DNA of 64,000 nucleotides from Spisula solida (lineage: Eukaryota > Mollusca > Bivalvia > Venerida > Mactridae): the NCBI GenBank assembly GCA_947247005.1, contig OX365953.1, forward strand, positions 4,221,001-4,285,000. The letters are read 5' to 3'. Below the pieces are notes generated by a model. The model was not told the origin of the DNA. It made no database searches and saw only the letters and a list, made by a program, of their open reading frames with translations. Below, one piece after another: positions 54,240 through 64,000 of this stretch (positions are counted from its first letter, which is position 1; the number at the start of each line of letters is the position of its first letter). A program made the translations under genes and the position numbers.

Positions 54240-54785
54240 AACTATCACGAAATTTTGAATTTAGACCAAAGGCATTACTTGTAGAGTAATGTTGAATAAC
54301 GTTGATCAAATACAATAACCGTCAAGTGTAAACGTTTTTTGTTACATAAAATGTCGTGAGTTTTAAAGCATCGGGGACTTACACACGATGCTTTTTCAAG
54401 ACTCGGGTTGATCCTAACTGTCAACAACACACTAAACACTATTACATGTAACATTCCATTTCCTGTTGAAACTCACTTCAAGATACCAAAGGTGTCGCAT
54501 TGATGATGAGGCGATTTTTAACACATTATTAATCTAACTCATGAATCGTGAACATTTCATGTTCAGTTGAACAGAATAGAGTTCATATCGAATGTATAGT
54601 AAAGTTGAATTAGGTTGATCAAAAACATTAATAGTCAAGTTTAAATGTGTTTTTTTTGTTACATAAACATGTCGGAAGTTTAAAAGGATCGTCCGCTTGA
54701 CATACGATGCTATTTCAAAACTTAGATTGACCCTGTCAACGTCACTATATACGCCACCAATTTCCTGTTGCAGGTTTCATAAATT
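54240..54785. repeat. diverged direct duplication upstream of copy C
   Basis: Two blocks, about 54295-54480 and 54605-54785. They share the order GTTGATCAAA, GTCAAGT, TTTTTTGTTACATAAA, ATGTCG, ACGATGCT, TTGATCCT or TTGACCCT, and TTTCCTGTTG. The second block ends about 105 bp before the start exon of copy C, so it may contain promoter sequence. Confidence 0.6.
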
Positions 54786-54888
54786 AACTTTTATTTTTTG
54801 GGTGAGTCACGAGCAAGAAATATAGTAATGTCTGCACATTGCAATATTTACAGTGTGTTTCATATCGTGAAGGAGTGAAATAGAACAA

Positions 54889-54894
54889 ATGAAG
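54889..54894 (+). CDS. copy C exon 1: two-codon start exon (Met-Lys)
   Basis: ATG AAG then donor GTAGGT, preceded by CGTGAAGGAGTG, the same leader as in copy A at about 280-290. A possible acceptor TTTACAG ends at 54853, matching TTTTCAG at 253 in copy A. Confidence 0.75.
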
Positions 54895-57800
54895 GTAGGT
54901 TTCGACACAAGAAGATGTATTACTTTTTATAATTAATATTTTATTTCATTTATTTTGTTAGTTTTTTTCACAGAGTTCAGCTGGTAGATGATAAGTTAGC
55001 TGTCGGTCTTCATCATGTTTTGCGTAGAATATATAACAAACATGAAACATTAAAAATATCTAAAAGCTATATCCTGCCAATGATTATTTTTGAAATTTAT
55101 TTTATTTTGTGATCATATGGACTAGAACATACGTAATAAGAACATGTATCATTGTCATGAAAAATTGTTTTTTTGTTTACGTGAACACAAATGATCGCAA
55201 ATGGGCATAGTTAATTTTTCATTCACACTCGTAACTAAAGATTGGTTGGCAAATCATAGGAACTATGACAGCACCGACTCACCGGTATAAGTAGGAGTGG
55301 GCCGATGCATCGAAATATCGATGCATTGCGATTCCGAGTGTCCCGATAGTATAGATCGATAGTAAAAGTCTCGATCCAATAACTATCACCGATAGTTAGC
55401 TCAGCAATCGATAGTTACGATAGTTTCCTTTTTATAAATAAAGATTATTATTAATTTTAAACAACTTTCGTTTTCGTTAAAAAACTAATTGTAAACAAGA
55501 GCCATGATCACATGGCCATCCCCCGCCGTATATGATTGCCACTTATTGGTCTAAATAGAAACAAAACTAGATATAAAAAGAAAGAGAAAATAAATAAAGA
55601 GTTAATTAATGAAATGGAACCAGGCAGAGTTCAATAGAAGTTAAATGTTTTGGTCGATTACCCCCATAATTGCAATTTGTCGAAAAAATGTGAGCACCAT
55701 AGTGACAAAAATGTCTATAAAATCATCAAATTTAATTTTTTTTAAATGAAATGATTTCCCATGTGCCTAATAGTTATATTAATAAAACAAAATCAATCAC
55801 AAGCAGAATATGCTATATAAGATTGTTATGTTCATATAATTATATTACCAAAATTTTGTGAGTTGTTTCATTCTACAATATATATAATGTCTAAATTCCT
55901 GAATAAAACTTGAATCAATGGGCGTATATTACTTTCAATTACCCAAACATTTTTTATACTGATATACACATACTTAGACTGAATAAAATACAGGTTCACC
56001 TTGAAATTATCAAGATATAACATTTTGTATGACCCCACCCACCATATTTCATACTTTAACGATAAAAAAATTCCTATAATGTAAAATAATTTTTTTTTAA
56101 ATATTTTCCACCATATAACAGTATAAATGCACGATTAAATACAAAGTATTACATAAACACTTAAAAACGAAAAAAAAACGTTTTTATACTGTTATACACA
56201 TACTTAGACTGAATAAAATACAGGTTCACCTTGAAATTATCAAGATATAACATTTTGTATGACCCCACCCACCATATTTCATACTTTAACGATAAAAAAA
56301 TTCCTATAATGTAAAAAAATTTTTTTTAAATAGTTTCCACCATATAACAGTATAAATGCACGATTAAATACAAAGTATTACATAAACACTTAAAAACAAT
56401 ATAAAAAAATGGTCCCAGTAGGGTTTGAACCCACGACCCTCAGGAATTTGTCAAAATTATTTCCAAATTAAACAAAGGGAGATAATTTCAAAACTAGGCC
56501 GTATAGAGTTATGGTTCTTGGTCACTGCACTTCCCCTAGTTGCCATCTATTCACACACCAAGTTTCAAGTCAATACCTCAAAGTTTAAGAGTTATGCTCC
56601 GAACAAGATATGGGACGGACGGACGGGCGGACGGACGGACGGACAGACGGACGGACGGACGGACGGAAGGACAAACGGACGCATACTATTGCTATATACC
56701 TTCGCCTTCGGCGGGGGATAATAACCACACGCACTAGAACAGCCACAAATTGGCACAATGGACCAATATCGCCTCAATTTTATCAATCTATTTATGTCAA
56801 ATTCATTTTAAATCATTTCCACAAATAGTAGATATGTTGTACAACAAAGTGATATCTTACACAGTGCAAATTTCCTTTTACAAGTTAATCTCTGGTTTTC
56901 TAATCTTGGCAATAACTTTTGCAATAGTATCGCAATAGTTTCCAGCAATACAATAGTATCGCAATATTACTTTCAGCAATAGCAATAGTATTGAAATAGT
57001 CAAAATTTGACTCAATAGTCATCCCGATGTATAAGGCAACATTTGAACAAGACTAATTAATATTTCAAGTTCCGTATTATTGCAAGACAAGTAGTAACAA
57101 AGCTATATTCAGCAAATATAAATGACTAGTATATTTATGCATGCGTAACAAAAATATAATTACAACAATAAAATAAAACAGCCTTTAAAATAAATGAATC
57201 GTTTTATATGAGCTACCGATTTTCTAAACGCATAAGGCATTGTATTTCATATTTCGCCAAACGCATGTCACTACATCACTTTCCGTCTCCCATAAGTACG
57301 TTTAACGTCATCCTCTGTCGAAGTCAAAAAAGTTGCATTGCATATTATCTAAAGACAAATACTTGCCGCTTGTTCGTCAGATACACAGAAAAACTTGTTT
57401 CTGTGGGACATTATATTTTTTAAGTTCAAGCGTCACCTAAAGCATGAATATTATGTGTAGTGACTGTCTAACATAATATTCAAGATATAAACATGTTATA
57501 CTTGTAACAAATCCTATACTGAACAGTTAGATATCATATTGGTGTTTTTTTTATTTTAAAAATAAGAGGCTTATTCATGTGAAATGAACTTCATGAAGCA
57601 TAGAACGGCCAAATTGAATGCGATTTAAGATCGTTCGTGGTCTCATTAGATGCAAAAAAAGTATTAGTCGCTTTGACGAGTATTTTCACGATATTCAAAA
57701 TAAGTGTATACGCACCCATAAAATACCTTGCATGGCTTCATAATAATCACTCCGAATTAGTAAAATGTTTTAAGTCAAAACGACAAGACGCAAGTCGATT

Positions 57801-60800
57801 TAGAGCAAAACACCTGTTAACTTGTGACCTTTCTACGCGTCCGTAAGCTTCATTATTTTGACGTTTTACAAATATGGAACACGACAAACACCAAACGCGT
57901 TTTTCCTGAGTGACTTTTTTCGTGTTCGTCGTTTCCTCTTCACCTTTTCCTCTTCACCTTTTTCAAAATGACAGTGCGTTACATGTAATTACTCCTCGTG
58001 TGTTTTTGTTATTCTACCGTAAAATGTTTTGACTGATTAAAATGAATGAAAGACGGATAATAACGAATGCGCAAATAAAAATATTTAAACGATATTATCT
58101 AAGTTTTCATTTAGTGTTTTGATCGCCTTGTTTTGAATTTATATTTTTGCAAAACTCATGCTGGTAGGACAGTATGGCATGTGAAATGTTGCAAAATTGT
58201 ATAAAAGAAATATTTGTTTAATAAAAAAATATTTATTCTTAAAATATATCTATATCGTAAAAATGTATAATATATTTGTTTAATAAAAATATATTTATTC
58301 TTAAAATATATTTATCTGATTAAGATATTGATTGATCAAAAATTGTTGATATATAAAGAAATAAGTTAAATAAATGTTTTTTCATCAATCAATACTTTTA
58401 TGAATAAATATTGTTTACCTAAATAAATTCTAACCGCATAAATATATCTTAGGAAAAATATACTTTATGTTGAACAATTATTTTTTGTAGAATTGAACAA
58501 TTATTTTGGTGTTCAACAAATAGTTCTTTTATACAACTTTGCAACACTCCACACGCCATAGGAGAGATACGCTTGATTTTATAGTAGTTTCTTGGGATTT
58601 TAACATTACGCAGTTTTTGTATTCCCTGTGTTTCTTTCTTGAAAAAGAAGCGTCGATTTATAATCTTTACTACATTGTTTAAAATGATGTATATCTATAT
58701 CATAATCAATTTGTTCTTAATTTATCCGTACATTTAGCTCAATGGTAATTTCGTTCCAGACTGCTTATATTTATTACCAAACTTCATTGCATGCTGTTTG
58801 TTACAAAAATGTATTAATGCCACTTTAAAATGTTCCATAATTGAAAAGAGTAATCATAATGAGACAAAATACAACATAAATTGAGATCATATCTGGAATG
58901 TTAAGGAATCTACAACTCTTTTTTGTTAAGGCTCTGTTTAAAACTTGTCGTGACTTTTGTGTGGCGTCGTAAATGCCATGCAAGCGTCATTCGACGTATA
59001 CCACATGATAAGAATACTATCGGTCTGGCATAAAACAAACAATATATTTCATAGTTCTTAGTCCTACTTTCTTATTGGCGTGTTGTTTCAGACGGTATGG
59101 TTCATAGCGGTGTTGATGACCATTGGTCAGCAAGCCATCGCAGAAGTAACACCACTTCAACCTCTACCACCGGAGTTACAGCGATATTTGGATATTTGCA
59201 AACAGTCGGGGGATCTTACACAGAATACTGGTAAGTTGTCATGGGACATAATTATATCCAAAAAAATTATAGAATAAACGAAATTAACCATTATGTCGAT
59301 TAATATTTAAACATTTCCCATATCATTATATATCAATGGGGATAACGTATAGAACGGAAGTGATACCCCTGACGGTTTTTCGAGTGTAAATTTCGTCGCT
59401 TCGGTAAGTAAATCTTGATTTTTCTTTGTTTTGTAAGACGCTTTCAATGAAATCACCTAGCCCACCGTACCCGGCCCTATCGATACTTGCAGACCCAAGC
59501 CAATTTTCCCTTCAAATACCTGTGATTAAGGAGAACATTCGATTCTAGTGCGGTTTTGGTTACTGCACCCCTGACGACCCGTCTACATTTTTGTCCAATT
59601 TCTGCCGATTTGCATGGTGTGTTGCTGTTTTATGGGGCCCACTTCGTTGTTTACCTTATTCTAGGTATGCATTTTGCAAAATTAGTTCGATGCAGTCAGG
59701 TTATGAGGCAGAATAGACGAAAGAACTACTATGATACCCCTGACGGTTGCTGTCCCTAACTGATACCCCTGACGCCTCAAAATACTATAATGTTGTAATA
59801 CGAGACGGTCGGCTCTGTACATGTTCAACCACTAAAAAATCAAGATTCTAATCAATACAGTTATTGCGTAAATACATTAAGAACTTGATAAACAATTCCA
59901 ATAGACAAAAACAGTTGCATACATAGCTTTGGAATCGTTCTACACGTTATCCCCATTGTATATGTATCATGTTATACAAATATTATTTATATAAAGATAT
60001 CCTTACGTAAATGTCGGTTGAGTGTATCATGCATGTTGATGCGAGTCGGATGTTATGGTGTATCTCTATCCGTTGTCAATATGTATGCGTTTGGAGTTGA
60101 TTTTATCCCAATATATGCATGTGTCTCTTTCATTTACTTTAGTCTTGATATTTTCGGTGAAAGTTTGTGATATTTAAGAGTGTTTTATTTAACATATGTA
60201 ATACTGCGGATTTTGTAGACAACCCGAAACATACGTATGTATTACTTAGTACCAAGCAATATTTTAATGTCGCTTCCCTGGTCTATTCTTTTTTATTGTT
60301 TGGCTGACAATCTTAAACAGGGTTACCCTTCGCTGAAATCTGTCTTAAAATCTTTGTTGTATGAATAAGCAAGTCTTTCCATCCACAATTAAACTGGATC
60401 CATGATATAAAGTAAATGTCTTGAATGTGTATAAGAATTAATTATAAACACAGTTTGAACAATCAGAAACTTGGTTTTGTCACTAACCATGGTCGCCTTA
60501 GGCCAGAGTTCTTTTATTTTACGTTAATCAGACCCTCCTGTCCAATTTTTGGCATCTTCAAATAAAACATAATTGCATGAAATTGTGGAGAGTTTTTATT
60601 GTAATTTATGCACATTGTTTTATTATTTTATCATTCTATTTATGATAAACTGGTATAGTGCTTGTTTACTTTTGTTTTCATTCACAACTGTACGACAGGT
60701 ACCTGTATCATTGAAAAAAAATTCTACAGGAATCTATTTTAGAAAACCTTCAGTTGTTAGTTCGCTTTCTGATCTGCGACATGTTGAAACTAATCAACGC

Positions 60801-63800
60801 AAATATGGGTTTTGGCGCCTGAAGGAATCAGACATACGCAGAGCTAGACCAGAGTCTGAGACTATTGTTAGCACTAAACCCCAGTCAGGTACAGCATGTC
60901 CTATCCAACATGTCAAGATTAATGGATTATGTTGGCTATTCAACGAAAAATTAACTGCTTGATATGGACAACATGTATTATCCGACATTTAGTGTATGTA
61001 CGTACAATAAAATAGATTTCATATAATGTTTATCAGACTACCAAGGTGAATATCATATAAGTATATAGTAAGACATTTATCAGTGGATTACATGCAGTAA
61101 CTCTCTGCATCAAAACAGTGATAATAACAAACTGATATTTTACTGCAGTGAAAATAACATTTTAATATGTTTTATGTATACAGTAAATTATTTCAAGTGA
61201 TGTAAATATCAATGCTCATGACAAGAAATAATTGGAAATGAAATTCTGGCGAGAGTTTATTGATTAATTTATGTCTCTAATGGACATGTACGAACTGAAA
61301 CAAGCTGAAACTGACAAATTAAACTGAATAAACGGATTATGTCGAGGGGTTTTCTCAGAGGATTATTAGACATATCCAATTGACGGACTTTATGCACAAG
61401 TTAAACAAAGCACAGGTGACCGCATTGTTTTTATCATTTAGTATTTGATATAATTAAAGGCTATCAATATCCTATATATAACATTTTGTGGTAAATGTAC
61501 TCTGAAGTAAGAAAAAGAACTTGCCTTTTCGGTATCAAAATTATATTGTATGTATAAAGCACCCAGTAAAAGTATATTTTTCTGACATTCGTTAGCTGTT
61601 ACACTCGCTTGTTAGTATTTGAAAAAAATAGATTTCAGAAAAGTAAGGTTATTAAAAAAGTGAGGAATGAAAAAGCTAGGTTTCAGAAAAGCTAGGTTTT
61701 TAAAAAAATTTAGGTTTGTAAAAAAGTTAGGTATTTAAAAAAGTTAGTTATTTAAAAAGTAAGGATTTTAAAAAGTTAGGTTTTAAAAAAAGTTAGGTTT
61801 TTAAAAAAAAATAGCTTTTTAAAAAAGCTAGATGTTTTTAAAAAGTTAGGTTTTAAAAAAGTTAGGTTTTGCAAAAAAGTTTTTAAGTTAGGTTTTAAAA
61901 AAAGTTGGGTTTACAAAACTTTTCTTTTTTAAATAATTAACTTTTTTTTAAAAAGCTATTTTTTTAAATCCTAACTTTTCTGAAACCTTAGTTTTTTTAA
62001 AAACCTAACTTTTGTTCAAATCATAACTTTTTTAAAAACCTAGCTTTTCTGAGATCTAACTTTTTTCATATCCTAACAAGCGAGTGAAAAGCTGTCGAAT
62101 GTCAAACAATAGACTTTAACTGGGTGCTTTTTACATACAATAGAATTTTAATACCGAAGCTGCGTGTGTGTATAAGACACTTAGTTACATGGATAAGTCT
62201 AATTTTCTTTTGAGACGACCCTCTTGTTAATCCGTTTATCAGGTTAATTATTCAGTTTCAGTTTAAGCTCGTACACGTCTAAAATGCTTACTTGCGTTTG
62301 TTATAAAGTTTAAATAATATAAATGTCACTCAGTTTATTACGGAAAGTGATTCTTTCTAGTTAACGATTTAATTATTTTAATTATTGCCCTTTACGTAAA
62401 TGTAAGGTATGACCGTGTATTTGTTTGTATGTATATATTAATTTATTCAATCCCACATCTATAATTACAACATGTCATTCTAAAACAATACAAGTTCACT
62501 AGAGTATTAAATATTGTGCATATGTGCACTATTAAGACGACTGTTATGAATAAATTATCTTCGTACTGGGAGAGATATCACCAAGACATTTATGTCAACG
62601 TCCGTAAACTGAAAGTTAAAACATTGTACAACGCAAAATATAATGACACTTAGGTGAATTGCCAGACACTTACAAACACGTCATGTAAAAGTACCCCTTG
62701 ACAGGTGTTCTATTGTTCAACTGAATCTTGAATGTTAAATAAGTGAACTGAATTAAATACATCTTTACACTGAATTAAAAGTTTCGTGATAAACTGTTTA
62801 GTTCATTCACCATCGTTCATAAGGAGTTAGACTAAATGCAACACGGAAGTGGGTGAAAGAAAAGCTCAGTCCTTAGCGGGAACTGTTTAAAGGACAAGAT
62901 TCATTTGTGGCTTAATTTGGCCCTGAGTTTTATCGAAAAATAGAAATGCACCTTCCTATAAATCTGTCCAATGTTTCTAATAGCCTAACATTGTCTTTCA
63001 AAAAATTAGGCATACTTTTCTAAATTTCCCTCGTAATATGTCGACAAATCTACTTGAAATAGGTTAAGTTTACCAAAAAATGTCCTTTTTAGCCATTTTC
63101 GTGGCTTTTTATGACGTAAAACCTTCCCAAAAACCACGATGGCACTCTTTCGACACTTTGATATTTTGTACATATATAAAGATTTGCAGAACACTGGTTA
63201 TGTGAAAATATAAAAGTGTCGCAAGAGTGCCATCGTGGTTTTTGGGGGAGCATTTACGTCGTTAATAGTCGTGAAAATGGCCATTTTGGGCTAAACATGA
63301 CATATACGTCATATTCTTGGCAGTTTTGTCAACAAATTACAAGGGAAATTGGGATATGTATGCTTATTTTTTACACAGGAAATGTTAAGTTATTTGAATT
63401 ATAGGACAGATAATAGGAACATGCATTTTTATTTTTTGAAAAATCACAGGGCCAAATTTAGCCATAAGTGAACTTTGTCCTTTATTATCGAACTCTGCTA
63501 GCACAATGAAAGCTTCGGTAAAATATAAAAGTATACGTCAAGTGTGTGCCACCAGATAGCCATAAGTTCAATAGAAATAAATGAGTTTTTTTGTGTTTTA
63601 TTAAATATGGTAAATATTTCCTCTTGAGTATTTCATCTACGAGTATTATTACATTGATTTCAGGACACCTGGGGTAGGAGAAAAAGAAACAATGAAATCA
63701 ACTAATGTACCAAGTGGTTTACTTTTCAGGGCAACTTGTATTTTGGACATCGCTTCAACAGTATGTATCGAAATTTTCCCATAGAGAGCAACTGTCACCT

Positions 63801-64000
63801 GAAAACGCCGAGCTGCTCAGTAGAACTGTATATGAAATCATGAAACCAATTATGGGAAACAATCAAACGCGATATAAACGACAAGCAGACATTCGAACAA
63901 GGAGGGAAATTCGTGCCTTGACCTCAACTGAGAGAAGCGACTACTTCAACGCCGTAAACGCCGCTAAGAATGATACAGTTGTAAGTAATTTTAACTGTAA
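54889..64000 (+). CDS. tyrosinase copy C, 5' part (gene continues beyond the window)
   Basis: Exons 54889-54894 (Met-Lys), 59092-59230 and 63730-63980; the last donor GTAAGT at 63981 shows the gene continues. The 132 residues visible give the signal peptide TVWFIAVLMTIGQQAIA, the mature start EVTPLQPLPPELQ, and the helical segment with RYKRQADIRTRREIR ending FNAVNAAKNDTV. Splice phases equal those of A and B. No copper site lies within the window, so catalytic competence cannot be judged; all visible sequence is intact. It is nearer to A in exon 3 (HREQLSP is shared) but shares RYKRQ with B. Confidence 0.9.
55951..56405. repeat. two-copy tandem duplication of 230 bp
   Basis: 55951-56180 and 56181-56405 are nearly identical (TTTTTATACTGATATACACA against TTTTTATACTGTTATACACA). 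Only a few substitutions and A/T-run length changes separate them, so the duplication is recent. Confidence 0.9.
56410..56700 (-). repeat. dispersed element with box-B-like sequence and (GGAC)n tract
   Basis: The minus strand at about 56415-56440 reads GTGGGTTCAAACCCTACTGG, containing a pol III box-B-like GGTTCAAACC. On the plus strand, TTTCAAGTCAATACCTCAAA precedes the GGACGGAC tract at 56614-56685. The same phrase-plus-tract association occurs at 47735-47826. Likely a SINE-type element; no cloverleaf. Confidence 0.4.
59092..59230 (+). CDS. copy C exon 2: signal peptide exon
   Basis: Acceptor TTGTTTCAG, donor GTAAGT; 139 bp like copy B. Encodes TVWFIAVLMTIGQQAIA then EVTPLQPLP and ICKQSGDLTQNT. 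Confidence 0.92.
59334..59958. mobile_element. inverted-repeat element in intron 2 of copy C
   Basis: Ends CAATGGGGATAACGTATAGA and TCTACACGTTATCCCCATTG, inverted repeats of about 24 bp with one mismatch. Flanked by TATAT on both sides (59329-59333, 59959-59963). Contains GATACCCCTGACG at about 59361, 59734 and 59761 and a variant at about 59567. 625 bp; no recognised protein. Confidence 0.8.
60573..60962 (+). other. unassigned 129-codon open frame in intron 2 of copy C
   Basis: A hydrophobic start followed by a polar, coding-looking half (60700-60960) with KKNSTGIYFRKPSVVSSL and RRARPESETI. No domain recognised and no homologue in the other copies' introns. Could be a chance frame, a decayed mobile-element piece or an exon of something nested. 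I lean to chance or remnant. Confidence 0.2.
61280..62280. mobile_element. 1-kb interrupted palindrome with GTTAGGTTTTAAAA core
   Basis: Outer arms: ACATGTACGAACTGAAACAA at about 61284 pairs with the region ending CTCGTACACGT at about 62277. Middle: TTGTATGTATAAAGCACCCA at 61546 pairs with TGGGTGCTTTTTACATACAA at about 62120. Inner: CACTCGCTTGTTAG pairs with CTAACAAGCGAGTG. The core is a tandem array of GTTAGGTTTTAAAAAA units (61640-61910), inverted as CCTAACTTTT units after 61960. Confidence 0.8.
62892..63483. mobile_element. foldback element, family E, complete copy
   Basis: Nearly the whole 590 bp folds back. AAGGACAAGATTCATTTGTG at the left pairs with CATAAGTGAACTTTGTCCTT at the right. 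The centre has ACCACGATGGCACTCTTTCG opposite AAGAGTGCCATCGTGGT, with a loop of about 60 bases. Degenerate relatives lie in intron 4 of copy B. Ends about 250 bp before exon 3 of copy C. Confidence 0.85.
63730..63980 (+). CDS. copy C exon 3: N-terminal helical segment
   Basis: Acceptor ACTTTTCAG, donor GTAAGT; 251 bp like copy A. Encodes GQLVFWTSLQQYVSKFS through NQTRYKRQADIRTRREIRA to NAAKNDTV. Confidence 0.92.

Noticed and set aside
56415..56440. tRNA gene on the minus strand
   Set aside because: Only a box-B-like segment is present, with no matching 5' half within 100 bases.
56592..56786. Pro/Ser/Val/Arg-rich and Asp/Gly/Arg-rich frames over the GGAC tract
   Set aside because: All are translations of (GGAC)n in different frames.

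Overview
The window is AT-rich animal genomic DNA, best read as a bivalve mollusc. Short exons are joined by GT-AG introns of 0.5 to 4.5 kb. Between them lie LINE remnants, miniature inverted-repeat elements, foldback elements and minisatellites. I saw no prokaryotic gene structure, no rRNA, no CRISPR array and no intact tRNA gene. The host assignment rests on the protein type (secreted type-3 copper tyrosinase of the molluscan kind with a long C-terminal extension) and on the repeat landscape; the species is not identified.

The only host genes I can support are three tandem, same-strand copies of one secreted tyrosinase. Copy A (296-11523) has six coding exons and predicts 805 residues. Copy B (33662-43390, with a candidate first exon at 30650-30655) predicts about 966 residues. 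Copy C (54889 to beyond 64000) shows its first three coding exons and runs off the window. All share one design. A two-codon start exon is spliced to a signal-peptide exon ending in AIA before E/D-V. An alpha-helical N-terminal segment follows, then a 113-bp exon with all three CuA histidines. One very large exon carries CuB, a Cys-rich link and a conserved C-terminal domain. A final exon carries a six-cysteine module with identical spacing in A and B. Intron phases are the same in all copies (0, 1, 0, 2, 1).

Copy B is the most interesting gene. Near its C terminus it has eight 24-residue tandem repeats. Seven carry RGD, and most contain a decapeptide of the form AKPNYPEQYR, which resembles the mussel foot protein 1 decapeptide AKPSYPPTYK. 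Copy A has one diverged, non-RGD version of the unit. The repeat gain explains almost the whole size difference between the two large exons. My inference is a DOPA-forming enzyme that carries its own adhesive-type, potentially self-modified tail.

Layout: 1-11.5 kb copy A with a 23-bp minisatellite in intron 2 and a 54-bp array in intron 5. 11.6-14 kb CGTACG-rich foldback elements. 14-30 kb intergenic repeats: a LINE remnant, a 121-bp satellite, three copies (one of them in copy A) of an element flanked by 9-bp duplications, an RTE-like fragment, and TTAA- and TA-flanked elements. 30.6-43.4 kb copy B, whose intron 4 holds a decayed Tc1-like transposon and whose exon 2 donor site has been amplified into a 37-bp minisatellite. 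43.4-54.8 kb intergenic with a 5'-truncated LINE. 54.9-64 kb start of copy C with three large inverted-repeat elements in its introns.
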